Origin: Mycobacterium innocens | Lineage (GTDB): Bacteria; Actinomycetota; Actinomycetes; Mycobacteriales; Mycobacteriaceae | Length of the DNA stretch: 59,249 nt | Assembly (NCBI RefSeq): GCF_900566055.1 | Contig: NZ_UPHQ01000052.1 | Span: forward strand, 1 to 59,249 | Direction of reading: 5' to 3' | Shown: positions 17,232 to 26,382 of the stretch, in pieces | How positions within the stretch are numbered: position 1 is the stretch's first letter | Layout: each line of letters begins with the position of its first letter | The notes under the pieces: model-generated | Told to the model about the DNA's origin: nothing | Seen by the model: only the letters and a program-made list of their open reading frames with translations | Databases searched by the model: none | Translations under genes and position numbers: made by a program

Positions 17232-18014
17232 CTACGCCGCGTGGAGCCTGGCCAGAACCCCCTGGTGCAGTAGGCCGTTGGTCGCCACCGCGCTGCCGCC
17301 GTGCGGCCCGGGGGTGCCGTCCAAGCTGGTGAGTTGGCCGCCCGCCTCGCGTACCAGGATGTCCAGCGCAGCCAGATCCCACACCGACACCTCCGGTTCG
17401 GCGGCGATATCGACGGCCCCCTCGGCCACGAGGCAGTAAGACAGGAAGTCGCCGTAGGCGCGCACCCGCCACACCGCATCGGTCAGCTCGATGAAACGGT
17501 CTCGCACGCCGAGCTGTGCCCAGCCCGAGAGGCTCGAGAACGACAAGCTCGCCGAATCCAGTTCCGGCACTGAGGAAACCGACAGCCGGCGCGGTTGTGT
17601 GCCGTCAACTGAGGCAAACGCACCTTGGCCGTGCGCGGCCCACCACCGTCGTTGCAACGCGGGCGCGCTCACCACCCCGACGGACGGAACGCCGTCGTCG
17701 AGCAAGGCGATCAAACTGGCCCACACCGGCACCCCGCGCACGAAGTTCTTGGTGCCGTCGATCGGGTCGACGATCCATTGCCGTCCGCTGAAAGTAGCGG
17801 TTCCGCCGAACTCTTCGCCGAGGATGCTGTCACCCGGACGTTCCCGGGCGAGTGCGGCACGGATGTCGGCTTCAACCGCTCGGTCGGCGTCGGTCACCGG
17901 TGTCAGGTCCGGCTTGGTGTCGACGTGCAGGTCGAGCGCGCCGAACCGGGCGCGCGTCACCGCGTCCGCACGGTCGGCGAGCGCCAACGCAAGAAGTAGA
18001 TCCTGCTGACTCAC
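17232..18014 (-). CDS. hisN: Histidinol-phosphatase of inositol monophosphatase fold
   Basis: A 260-residue Mg-dependent phosphatase with the family motifs [15 protein letters not shown] and the C-terminal [17 protein letters not shown]. Length and location equal M. tuberculosis Rv3137, reported as the HisN histidinol-phosphate phosphatase, so a role in histidine synthesis is likely. Other inositol-monophosphatase-type substrates cannot be excluded from sequence. It starts with GTG, 23 bases from the divergent small membrane protein gene. Confidence 0.9.
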   Translation of the reverse strand: MSQQDLLLALALADRADAVTRARFGALDLHVDTKPDLTPVTDADRAVEADIRAALARERPGDSILGEEFGGTATFSGRQWIVDPIDGTKNFVRGVPVWASLIALLDDGVPSVGVVSAPALQRRWWAAHGQGAFASVDGTQPRRLSVSSVPELDSASLSFSSLSGWAQLGVRDRFIELTDAVWRVRAYGDFLSYCLVAEGAVDIAAEPEVSVWDLAALDILVREAGGQLTSLDGTPGPHGGSAVATNGLLHQGVLARLHAA

Positions 18015-18037
18015 GCCAGCAGTCCTACCATGGCGGC

Positions 18038-18382
18038 GTGGGATGGGAATTGGGTGTGCTGCTCATTTTGGTTGCGGTCCTGGTGGTGTTTCTTGCTCCG
18101 CGGTTCTTTCCGCCGGGTCCGCGCGGTGCCCTGGCGAGCGGCACGCTGTTGGTGACCGGCGTCAGTCCCCGGCCGGACGCGATCGGTGAGCAGTTCGTCA
18201 CCATCTCGGGCGTCCTCAACGGCCCAACCGTCAACGAGCACAGTGTCTATCGGCGGATGGCGGTCGACGTCAGCCAATGGCCGGTCACCGGACAGGTGCT
18301 TCCGGTCGTGTATTCGCCAAAGAATCCTGACAATTGGAACTTCGCACCGGCCGAGCCGCCACCCGGGTCGCGGTCCGACTAA
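18038..18382 (+). CDS. Small single-span membrane protein (Rv3136A-like)
   Basis: A 114-residue protein with an N-terminal transmembrane segment (about residues 4-21, [17 protein letters not shown]) followed by a short beta-rich soluble part. No enzyme motif is visible. The GTG at 18038 puts the membrane helix right after the start; the open frame upstream overlaps hisN and looks non-coding. Position between hisN and PPE51 agrees with the M. tuberculosis gene I recall as Rv3136A. It ends 5 bases before the PPE51 stop (convergent). Confidence 0.75.
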   Translation: MGWELGVLLILVAVLVVFLAPRFFPPGPRGALASGTLLVTGVSPRPDAIGEQFVTISGVLNGPTVNEHSVYRRMAVDVSQWPVTGQVLPVVYSPKNPDNWNFAPAEPPPGSRSD

Positions 18383-18387
18383 TCGAG

Positions 18388-19524
18388 TCACCCGGCCGCC
18401 GGTGGGTGTGCCATGACCGTGAGCCGCACCCCGTAGCGGGGCAGCACGCCGGAGGCACGCGACGGCGCCGGCACGGCCATTCCCGGAACGCCCGGCGCGC
18501 CTGCCCCAACCTCCTCGGTGCCCGGTATCGTCGTCAGGCCCGCGGGCGACAATGCCGAGACAGTCCGGGTGGCCGGGGCGGCCCAGCTCGCCGGCACGGA
18601 TAGTTGTCCGATCGAGCCCGCCCGGCCCGCACTCGCAAGCACCGCGTTGCTACCCAATCCCATTCCGGCGCCGGTCGGCTGTTGCGCCGCCGCGAGCACC
18701 GAACCGGCCTCGGCCGGCAGGGTCTCCGTTGCGCTGGTCAACGCCGGAGCCAATGCGGCTTCATCTCCGATGACGCCGTTGACCACCGACTCGACGTTTG
18801 ACATCGCGCTGAACGTCGCGTACACAGCAAAGATGCCATCGAGGATGACGAAGTCTTCCGGGACAAGGGTGGTCTGTAGTGCCTGAAATGCTTGCAGTGA
18901 TTGGGATACCGCGGAGATCAGCTGCGACACCGGGTCGGTGGCGGCCGCGCTGGCGTTGGCTTGGGCGACCGCGGTGCTCTGGGCGCTGAGCCCGGCCGGG
19001 TTGGTGATCTGCGACGGCGAGGAGAACGGCGCCAGTTGCGCCGCCGCCGTCGAGCTGGTGGCGTAGCCGAACATCGTCGCCGCGTCCTGGGCCCACATCT
19101 CGGCGTACTGCGCCTCGGTGGCCGCGATCGCCGCCGTGTTCTGACCGAAGAAGTTGGTGGCGATCAACGCCATCAGCTGGATGCGGTTGGCCGCGATCGC
19201 CGGCGGTGGCACAGTCATCGCAAACGCTTGATCGAAGGCCGCCGCCGCGGCCCTGGCCTGCATGGCCGTCTGCTTTGTCTGGGTCGCCGTCGTGTAGAGC
19301 CAACCCACATACGGGGCGACCTTTGCGGCCATCGACTCCGATGCGGGGCCGTACCATTCCAAAGCGGTCAGGCCGGACACCACCGATTCATATGTCTGGG
19401 CGGTGGTGTCCAGCTCGGCGGCCAGCGTGTCCCAGCTGCCCGCCGCGGCCAGCAGCGAACCCGGGCCGGGACCGGTGTACATCCGGCCGGAGTTGATTTC
19501 CGGTGGCAATATTGCGAAATCCAT
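18388..19524 (-). CDS. PPE51: PPE51, PPE-SVP family protein
   Basis: This 378-residue protein has the PPE domain (MDFAILPPEINSGRM, then the W-x-G in EWYGPAS, to about residue 175) and the GxxSVPxxW motif (GQLSVPASW) near residue 310, placing it in the SVP subgroup. It ends in YGVRLTVMAHPPAAG. Place next to hisN and length match Rv3136. PPE proteins of this class are exported by ESX type VII systems, and PPE51 is implicated in uptake of glucose, glycerol and trehalose across the mycomembrane. AAGGAG precedes the ATG. No PE gene is adjacent. Confidence 0.93.
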   Translation of the reverse strand: MDFAILPPEINSGRMYTGPGPGSLLAAAGSWDTLAAELDTTAQTYESVVSGLTALEWYGPASESMAAKVAPYVGWLYTTATQTKQTAMQARAAAAAFDQAFAMTVPPPAIAANRIQLMALIATNFFGQNTAAIAATEAQYAEMWAQDAATMFGYATSSTAAAQLAPFSSPSQITNPAGLSAQSTAVAQANASAAATDPVSQLISAVSQSLQAFQALQTTLVPEDFVILDGIFAVYATFSAMSNVESVVNGVIGDEAALAPALTSATETLPAEAGSVLAAAQQPTGAGMGLGSNAVLASAGRAGSIGQLSVPASWAAPATRTVSALSPAGLTTIPGTEEVGAGAPGVPGMAVPAPSRASGVLPRYGVRLTVMAHPPAAG

Positions 19525-20030
19525 TGTGTCACAGCTCCTTAGGTAGTTCGTACGGTGGGGCGTGCCCGCGATCGGTTCGGTGCCATCGTCGGTAGGTGCC
19601 GCGTTGGCGGTGTCGTGGAAGACAGGTTGTCGCCGTCGGTCCGAAATCCGGGACTAACAGCGCACCGGGTCAGTGAGATTGCGGCCCAGGACCTTTCGGG
19701 CTCTTTTCAGGTGGCGTCGTGTTTCAGGTGGCGTCGTGGGAGTTGGGTCGCTGGTGGGCCATTCGCACAGGGCATGTTGGGTGACCTTCGATTCCGGAAT
19801 GCCCTAAAACTGGCAAGCCACAGCCGACCGCGTACGCCGGTTGGAGTGAATATTAGGCGACGGCTACATGAATTCGCAGTGAATTTGCCAGATGGACCAG
19901 AGAGAAAGGAAGTTTGCCGGGGCTGCTCGCCGTTCGCGATTTGCCCGATCGCTGGAATGGTCGGGCGCGGGTATCCCGGTAGCGACACCGCGGCCGGTTA
20001 CCGGAGTCGACGAAGGGTTGTGGCCGGTGA
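19525..20030. other. PPE51-PPE50 intergenic region
   Basis: About 500 bp upstream of PPE51. It contains the PPE51 ribosome binding site and presumably its promoter. The longer open frames crossing it have no recognisable motif and I take them as chance. No repeat or hairpin stood out. Confidence 0.55.
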
Positions 20031-21171
20031 TCACCCGGCCGCCGGTGGGCGCGACATCACGGTGAGCCGGACCCCGTAGCGGGGCACGAGGCTCGAGGTT
20101 CGCTTCAGCGCGCCCGCCGGCATGCCGGGCACCCCCGGCACGCCGTGATCGGGTGCCTCGGTCCCCGGGATGGTGGTCAAGCCGGTGCCCGCCAATGCCG
20201 TTGCGGGGCCGGTCGACGACGGCGCGGTCCAGGACGGTGGCACGGACAACGGGCCGATCGAGCCCGCCTGGCTCATGCTCGCGGTTACCACGTTGGAAAG
20301 CCCTGCGCCAGAACTGCTTTCGGCCGCTGAGAAGACCGGGGAGAGGCCGGCCGGCAGCAACTCCGCTGGATTTTCGGTGGTGCCAAACAGGCCCAGGTTG
20401 TCCTCGGCCCCGATGATTCCGGCGGCGAACGACTCGACATCCTGTGACACGCCCACGGTTGCATAGACCGCGAATATGGCGTCAAGAATGGTGAAGTCTT
20501 CGGGCAGAATATTCGGCCAATCCTGGACCGCCTGCAGGGCCTCGGGCGCCAGGGAAGCCAACCACGACAACACGGTCGCGGTGTTTCCGGCGAAGCCGCC
20601 GGCGGCTTGGCTGACTGCGGCGCTCTGGGCGAGCACCCCGGCCGGGTTGACGCTCAGCTCAGGGGAGGAAAACGGTGTCAGCGCCGTGGCGGCGGCCGAG
20701 TTGCTCGCGTAGCCGTACATGGCGGCGGCGTCCTGGGCCCACATTTCCGCGTATTGCGCCTCGGTAGCCGCGATCGCCGCAGTGTTCTGCCCGAAGAAGT
20801 TCGATGCGATCAGCGCTTTCAGCTGGGTGCGGTGGGCCGCGACCACCGCGGGGGGAACTGTCATCGCATGGGCCTGCTCGAACGCGGCCGCTGCGGCTCT
20901 GGTCTGATCGGCGGACTCCTTCGCTTGCGCGGCAGTGGTTTCCAGCCACTCCACAAAAGGACCAGCCGTTGCCAGCATGGACACCGACGCCGGACCCCAC
21001 CAGTACATCGCGGTCAGGGATGAGATCACCGAGCCGTAGCCCGCGGCCGCGGACGTCAATTCGGGTGGCTACCGTATCCCAGCTTCCTGCAGCAGCCAGT
21101 AACGAGCCCGGTCCCGGGCCACTGTAGATTCGCGCAGAGTTGATCTCCGGCGGCAAGAATGCGTAATCCAT
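20031..21171 (-). pseudogene. PPE50: PPE50-like PPE-SVP gene with a one-base frameshift
   Basis: The start [15 protein letters not shown] to [10 protein letters not shown] is in one frame. The rest, from [14 protein letters not shown] to the C-terminal YGVRLTVMSRPPAAG, is in another. A single extra C in the CCC near 21062 (read on the minus strand as ACCC-GAATTG) restores a full-length PPE of about 379 residues when removed, with the SVP motif GPLSVPPSW intact. The ribosome binding site and ATG are normal. Either the gene is recently broken or this is a sequencing error in a C-run. Position corresponds to Rv3135 (PPE50), which I recall as short in M. tuberculosis. Confidence 0.85.
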
Positions 21172-21543
21172 TGCGTCACAGCCCCTTGACTGTTGTGGCC
21201 TTCTCGGCCGCTTCGGCGTGGCGTCGGCTTCGGCGTGGGTGCGGGAATAGGGCACAGACCGTCGACGTGCATCACGACATGTGCGGCAGGCCGCGGGCCG
21301 CGGTCAGCGTATAGCCGGTCGACGGTAGCCGTACATGGCGGCGACTATCCCGCAAGCGGGCTTGCGGGTGCGGTGAACCGCGGTGTGCAGTGGCTGGTAG
21401 CTGGTGTGAACAGGGCTGTGGTGCAGTAGATCTGCAGGCCAGCCAGGAGCTGCGACTTTAAGTCACGGCGAAGCCAAATCACCTCTGGGATTATCCGTCT
21501 CTGGGATTATCCTGTGAGTTCCGCAGTCGGTGTGGTTGCCCGG
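21172..21543. repeat. Intergenic region with 14-bp direct repeat
   Basis: Between the slipin stop and PPE50 start. CTCTGGGATTATCC occurs at 21483-21496 and again at 21499-21512 (16-bp period), just beyond the slipin stop. The rest presumably holds the PPE50 promoter; nothing else was recognised. Confidence 0.6.
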
Positions 21544-22341
21544 TTAGCCGCGGCGGTTGAAGTTGTCGACAACGCTCTGCAACAGTTCAGGTTGCCGCAG
21601 AAACGGGGTGATGATGTCGACCGGCAGCGGGAAGACGACCGTGGAGTTCTGGTCGGCGCCCAGCTCCAAAAGAGTTTGCAGATAGCGCAACTGCAGTGAG
21701 GCGGGGCTCTTCGACAAAGTCTCGGCGGCTTGTCGCAGTTCCTCAGACGCCTGCAGCTCGCCTCGGGCATTGATGACCTTGGCGCGGCGTTCCCGCTCGG
21801 CTTCGGCTTCTCGGGCCATGGCCCGTTGCATCGACTCGGGAATTTCGACGTCCTTGATCTCCACCACACGAACCTGCACACCCCACGGCTCGGTCATCTT
21901 TTCGATGATGGTGCGTAGATCGCTGTTGAGGTCCTCGCGATGTGCCAGCAGGGTATCCAGGTCCGCACGGCCCAGCAGGGAACGCAGTGTCGTCTGCGCG
22001 ATCTGCGATGTGGCCACCGCGTAGTTCTCCACCGCCAGAATCGCTTTCATCGGGTCGGTCACCTGGAACATGACGACCGCATTGACCCGGGCCGGCACGT
22101 TGTCACGGGTGATCACCTCCTGCGGCGGGATGGTCAGCGTGACCAGCCGCTGGTCGACCCGGATCATTTTGTCCGCCAACGGAATAAGAAACCGAAGTCC
22201 CGGTTGGTAGAGCGGGCGCACATGCCCCATCCGGAAGACCACCCCACGCTCGTACTCGCGCAGCACGGCGGGCGACAGCACGGCAAGCACTATCAGCACC
22301 ACGACGCCGACAACGATGAAGCCGATCACCACACCGGTCAC
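21544..22341 (-). CDS. Slipin, SPFH/band-7 membrane protein
   Basis: A 265-residue protein with an N-terminal membrane segment (VIGFIVVGVVVLIVLAVL) and an SPFH domain (EYERGVVFRMG, LTIPPQEVITRDNVPARVNAV, then the AEAERERRAKVINARGE coiled-coil), as in stomatin and slipins. Such proteins scaffold membrane microdomains and modulate partner membrane proteins. The GTG at 22341 overlaps the upstream TGA and has AAGGAGG 11 bases before it; the long upstream extension is non-coding. It is the last gene of an operon with norB, suggesting a link to reductase assembly or membrane organisation, which is inference. Confidence 0.88.
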   Translation of the reverse strand: MTGVVIGFIVVGVVVLIVLAVLSPAVLREYERGVVFRMGHVRPLYQPGLRFLIPLADKMIRVDQRLVTLTIPPQEVITRDNVPARVNAVVMFQVTDPMKAILAVENYAVATSQIAQTTLRSLLGRADLDTLLAHREDLNSDLRTIIEKMTEPWGVQVRVVEIKDVEIPESMQRAMAREAEAERERRAKVINARGELQASEELRQAAETLSKSPASLQLRYLQTLLELGADQNSTVVFPLPVDIITPFLRQPELLQSVVDNFNRRG

Positions 22342-22964
22342 GATGTCTTGTCCTCCTTGTCTTCCCAGCCGCCCCAGCGCGTCGAATAGCGGTCGACCGC
22401 GGCAGCCACCTGGTCCTCGATCGCGGTGCGATGCGGCAGATGGTCGGGCGCATTGGACGGGGTGTTCCACAGGTGGCGGGCGAGCGGCAGTCCCAGCAGC
22501 ACGACGACCAGCATGGTGCCCGTCAACACCAACACCTCAGCCGGCGAGTGGTTGGCGATCAACGTCGCCAGCGGCAGCACGATTCCCAAAGCAGCCACGC
22601 AGCAAGCGATCCCGCGGTGGAACCGTCCGGCATCCGAGTGCGGCCACGGATCCACCTCACGACTTATCTCCCGGCCGTGGTCCGACGTCGTGCAGCTGTC
22701 TTTTACCGGACAGCTGTTGCACACCACCGGTAACGGCCGATAACGCATGACCCGGTGCTTGGGATCGAACGAACTCGGCCACAGCCACTGGTCCTGTGGA
22801 CAGACCCAGGCATCGTGGTCGGGGTGATACGTGAATTGACCGGTGCGCCAGCGTGCCGCACGCGCTGATGCCCGCCGCGCCATCGAGTCGAAGCTCCACC
22901 CGATGGCCAGCAACGCCAGCGAATACCCGGCGAACAGCCAGACCGAGGCAGCCGGCGGCGCCAC
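22338..22964 (-). CDS. Cys-rich membrane protein in norB operon
   Basis: A 208-residue protein with a hydrophobic N-terminus (residues about 8-24), a soluble middle and two further hydrophobic stretches (about 119-137 and 143-162). The soluble part holds C55, C82, C85 and C91 in VCNSCPVKDSCTTS followed by DHGREISREV. This resembles the Cys-rich region of IS1182-type transposases (CxxC-P...C-T-x-S...R-x-I), but no DDE catalytic domain is present. It may bind zinc or another metal. The GTG start is 3 bases after the norB stop, and its stop overlaps the slipin start. The function is unknown. Confidence 0.75.
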   Translation of the reverse strand: MAPPAASVWLFAGYSLALLAIGWSFDSMARRASARAARWRTGQFTYHPDHDAWVCPQDQWLWPSSFDPKHRVMRYRPLPVVCNSCPVKDSCTTSDHGREISREVDPWPHSDAGRFHRGIACCVAALGIVLPLATLIANHSPAEVLVLTGTMLVVVLLGLPLARHLWNTPSNAPDHLPHRTAIEDQVAAAVDRYSTRWGGWEDKEDKTS

Positions 22965-22967
22965 CGC

Positions 22968-25310
22968 TCAGTTCCTCGCCGGCGACTTAACACCGGGTGT
23001 CGGCTCCGCCCGAACCTCGGTGTAAAGCGGATGTTCCGGCAATTCCTCGACCGTCGAACCGGAGCGGAAGTTGCGCAGCGCGGTCCAGGCGATCCATACG
23101 AACGGCAGCACGCCGCCGACGATGAGGATCAGATCACCGGGCATCCGCAGCCATTCGATCACCGCGTTGCCGGGCTTGGTGACGTAACCCAGCGACCGCG
23201 CCTCGAAATAGCCGTCGTTGACCGAGTGGTAGAGCTGCAGGATACCCAGCGGCAGCAGGGTGGCGAACACCATCCAGGCCAAGCCGATGTTCATGCCCCA
23301 GAACGAGATTCGCGCCAGCTTCTCCGGCCACTTGTCGGCCGGGATCACATAGCGGAAGGCGAACATCGCCAGGCCGACGGCCAGCATGCCGTATACCCCC
23401 ATCATGGCCGCGTGCCCGTGGTTTGCCGTCAGCGCGGTGCCGATCTCGTAGTAGGACACCACCGGCAGGTTGATCAGGAATCCGAAGATGCCCGCTCCGA
23501 CAAAGTTCCAGAACCCGACCGCGACCAGGAACATGACCGCCCAGCGATGCGGGAACGGGTTGCCGTCGCCGGACTGCTGGCGCGCACCCAGCTGCAGGAA
23601 CGCCCACGCCTCGACCGTCAGGAAGGTCAACGGAATGACCTCGGCAGCCGAGAAGAAGGCGCCCAGCGCCATGTGCTCCACCGGGGTACCCGAGAAGTAC
23701 AGGTGGTGCATGGTGCCGATGACGCCGCCGGCGGAGTACAGGATGACATCGAGGAAGATCACGCCCAGGGCAATGCGTTCACGCACCACACCCAGCAGCA
23801 CGAACATGTAGGCCACCATCACGGTGGTGAAGAGTTCGAGGAAGTCCTCGACCCACAGGTGCACCACCCAGAACCGCCAGAAGTCGGCGACGGTGTAGTG
23901 GGTGCCGCTGCTGGCCAACAACCCGACGGCGTAGAAGGTGGGGATCGCCAGGCCGGAGAAGAAGAACAACCACGGCATGTTCATCTTCGACTCGCCCTTG
24001 AGCCGGGCGCGCATGCCGCGGAAGATGATGGCGATCCAGACGAACATGCCGACGATCAGCAGGATCTGCCACAGCCGCGGCAGGTCGAGGTACTCCCACT
24101 GCTGGGAGAGCAGCCCGCCCTGGGGAATCACCCCGTAGATGGAGAGCGCCTCGCAAATCAGCGAGCCGAACACCACGACGGCAACCGCGCCCAGCAACAC
24201 GTAGGCCAGCAGGCCCTGGCGTTTGGGCTCCCGACGGCTGATGAACGGCACCAGGAAGATGCCGCCCGCCAGAAACGCCGCCGCGGTCCAGAACAGCGCC
24301 AGCTGCAGATGCCAGGTGCGGGCCAGGTTGTACGGCAGCAGCCGAGCCAAGTCCAGGCCGAAGAAGTTCGACAAGTCGGCCCGATAGTGCTCGGCGGCGG
24401 CGCCCAGCAATGTTTGGGCCAGAAAGAGCACCGACACGATCGCGAAGAACCAGATGGTCGCCCGCTGGGCCGGAGTCAGGCTCACCTCGCCGGGTTGGCG
24501 GAAGGAAAGGTTGGACGCCTCGGCGCTGTGCCAGCCGACCTTCTGGCTCCAGCGTCCGTAGATCGCGAACATGATCCCGATGCCGCCCAGCAACGCGATC
24601 AGCGACAGCGCCGACCACAGGATCACCGCTGCGGTCGGACCGTTGTCCACCCGCTGCTCGGCCGGCCAGTTGTTGGTGTAGCTGTACCTGTGGCCGGGCC
24701 GCTCGGCGGCGGCCGCCCATGCCGTCCAGGCGAAGAACGCGGTCAGGTCCCGGATTTGTGCCTTGTCGGTGATCAGCTGCGGCAGCAGCCCGTACTTGGT
24801 CGAGTTCTCCCCGAAGTAGGCCCCGTAGTGGTTTTGGATCCGCCCGAACGCCGCGGCCTGGCGGTCGGTGAACACCAGCGTCTTGGTATCGGGGTTGTAG
24901 CGGTTGGTCCGGAATTCGGTGACCACCCGATCGCGGGGGTCGGCCACGCCTTGGGCCCGTAGCTGATCGGCGACGTCGTCGGTGGCCATGCGCAGGTAGT
25001 CGGCGGTGTAGTCGGGCCCCAGGTAGGCGCCGTGGCCGAGCACCGAACCGTATTGCATGAGGCCACGCGCCTGGTAGAGCTCTTGGCCGCGGGTGATGTC
25101 GTCGCCGGTGAACAGGACCTGGCCCGATTCGGTGACGACCTTGTCCGGCATCGGCATCGCCGCGGTATACGTGCGGTAGACCAGGATTCCCATCACCAGG
25201 AAGCCGAAGATCATCACCAGGGCCACACCCTGAATCCAGCCCTTCCCGATCAAGGGGCGCGACGATTGCCGGCTGGGAATTGGCGATGACGATGTCTGTT
25301 GAGCAGCCAT
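22968..25310 (-). CDS. norB: Quinol-dependent nitric oxide reductase (qNOR)
   Basis: This 780-residue membrane protein combines an N-terminal membrane anchor, a periplasmic domain (about residues 45-215) and a haem-copper-oxidase-like core of about 12 more helices. Metal-ligand motifs visible include HLWVEDFLELF (His and Glu near the FeB site), GTMHHLYFSG and ANHGHAAMMGVYG. Fusion of the N-terminal domain to the catalytic subunit, with no separate NorC, marks the single-subunit qNOR that reduces NO to N2O with quinol electrons. AGGAG precedes the ATG. It lies divergent to the Rv3134c homologue and devR/devS, with DosR-like boxes in between. I do not expect it in M. tuberculosis. Confidence 0.95.
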   Translation of the reverse strand: MAAQQTSSSPIPSRQSSRPLIGKGWIQGVALVMIFGFLVMGILVYRTYTAAMPMPDKVVTESGQVLFTGDDITRGQELYQARGLMQYGSVLGHGAYLGPDYTADYLRMATDDVADQLRAQGVADPRDRVVTEFRTNRYNPDTKTLVFTDRQAAAFGRIQNHYGAYFGENSTKYGLLPQLITDKAQIRDLTAFFAWTAWAAAAERPGHRYSYTNNWPAEQRVDNGPTAAVILWSALSLIALLGGIGIMFAIYGRWSQKVGWHSAEASNLSFRQPGEVSLTPAQRATIWFFAIVSVLFLAQTLLGAAAEHYRADLSNFFGLDLARLLPYNLARTWHLQLALFWTAAAFLAGGIFLVPFISRREPKRQGLLAYVLLGAVAVVVFGSLICEALSIYGVIPQGGLLSQQWEYLDLPRLWQILLIVGMFVWIAIIFRGMRARLKGESKMNMPWLFFFSGLAIPTFYAVGLLASSGTHYTVADFWRFWVVHLWVEDFLELFTTVMVAYMFVLLGVVRERIALGVIFLDVILYSAGGVIGTMHHLYFSGTPVEHMALGAFFSAAEVIPLTFLTVEAWAFLQLGARQQSGDGNPFPHRWAVMFLVAVGFWNFVGAGIFGFLINLPVVSYYEIGTALTANHGHAAMMGVYGMLAVGLAMFAFRYVIPADKWPEKLARISFWGMNIGLAWMVFATLLPLGILQLYHSVNDGYFEARSLGYVTKPGNAVIEWLRMPGDLILIVGGVLPFVWIAWTALRNFRSGSTVEELPEHPLYTEVRAEPTPGVKSPARN

Positions 25311-25445
25311 TCCGAGATCTCCTGTCTGGATGATGGGCTGTACCGCCGCGGATTCAACTCCTTGTTCACTTGCAACGACGGCTCGTAAACATCCAATTCG
25401 TCTATCGCCGCGCTGGCAATAGTGCGTTTGACTGGCCGGTGTTCT

Positions 25446-25486
25446 GTAGGGACCAATGGCACTGATATCGGGACCAACGCCCCTGG
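25446..25486. promoter_or_regulatory. Two DosR-like boxes between norB and Rv3134c homologue
   Basis: Two 20-bp sites fit the DosR consensus TTSGGGACTWWAGTCCCSAA partially: 25446-25465 (GTAGGGACCAATGGCACTGA) and 25467-25486 (ATCGGGACCAACGCCCCTGG), 21 bases apart, one helical face. They lie 61 bases upstream of the Rv3134c-type start and 135 bases upstream of norB. Autoregulation of the Rv3134c-devR-devS operon by DosR is established in M. tuberculosis. Action on norB is inference. Confidence 0.75.
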
Positions 25487-25547
25487 GTAAGCCGGGTGCC
25501 TCATCGATAACGTGCGAATAGCCAACGGCTCAGCAGAGGAGAGCACG

Positions 25548-26348
25548 ATGAGCAACCCGTCAGCTCCGGCGGTGGTTGTCGGTATCGACGGATCGAAGGC
25601 GGCAACCCAGGCGGCGTTATGGGCAATCGACGAGGCGCTCAGCCGCGACATTCCGCTGCGGTTGGTGTATGTCATCGATCCGCTGGAGCCGTCGGGCGGT
25701 GGTGGTCGTGATGGTCGCCTAGGCACGGCGCACGCGGCACTTTTCGACGTATGCCGTGCCGTGGAAGCCACCGGACACCCGGTCAAGGTGGAAACCGAAG
25801 TCCTACGGGGCCGGCCGCTGACCAAGCTGATGGAGGAGTCCAGGTCGGCGGTGATGGTCTGTGTCGGGTCCATCGGGCTCAACCACGCGCGCCGCGGCGA
25901 GGGCTCGGTCGCGGCGACCCTGGCCGGATCGGCGCTATGCCCGGTGGCGGTCATTCAGGTGCCCCCCGGCGGAGTGCCGGTGCCGAAAGTCAGCACGGTG
26001 GTCGCGGAGGTGAACAACGGTTCGGTGCTGCGGCATGCGTTCGAGGAGGCAAGGCTGCGGGGAGTTGCGCTGCGGGCACTTTCGGCACGGATGGCCGAGA
26101 CATCGGGCGACACCGGCGACGGAAACCGTTTGGCGCAAGCGCAACTGAGCCGCCGGCTGGCCCGGTGGACTCGGCTGTACCCCGACGTCAAGGTCGAGTC
26201 GACCGTCATCCGCGGACATGCCTGCCGTTACATCGCCGCCAACGCCAAGCCGGACCAGCTGTATGTCACCGACTCCCATGCCGCGCAGGCGTGCAACGTC
26301 TACAGCGCAGGATGCTCGGTGCTGACCGTACGCAGTGGCAACTTGTAG
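25548..26348 (+). CDS. Universal stress protein (Rv3134c homologue)
   Basis: A 266-residue protein of two tandem Usp domains. The first begins [16 protein letters not shown] and carries a [16 protein letters not shown] segment resembling the ATP-binding loop. The second (from about residue 150) is degenerate. The ATG at 25548 with AGAGGAGAG upstream is preferred over an in-frame GTG 36 bases earlier. Size, order and spacing match Rv3134c, first gene of the dormancy-regulator operon. It ends 34 bases before devR. Usp proteins in this regulon are hypoxia and NO induced. Confidence 0.92.
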   Translation: MSNPSAPAVVVGIDGSKAATQAALWAIDEALSRDIPLRLVYVIDPLEPSGGGGRDGRLGTAHAALFDVCRAVEATGHPVKVETEVLRGRPLTKLMEESRSAVMVCVGSIGLNHARRGEGSVAATLAGSALCPVAVIQVPPGGVPVPKVSTVVAEVNNGSVLRHAFEEARLRGVALRALSARMAETSGDTGDGNRLAQAQLSRRLARWTRLYPDVKVESTVIRGHACRYIAANAKPDQLYVTDSHAAQACNVYSAGCSVLTVRSGNL

Positions 26349-26382
26349 GAACAGTCAATCTCGGTATCTCAGGAGTGAAGTC

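Noticed and set aside
23031..24962. A 643-codon open frame antisense to norB
   Set aside because: It mirrors the third-position GC bias of norB, has low-complexity charged composition and no domain; norB on the other strand has full family motifs.
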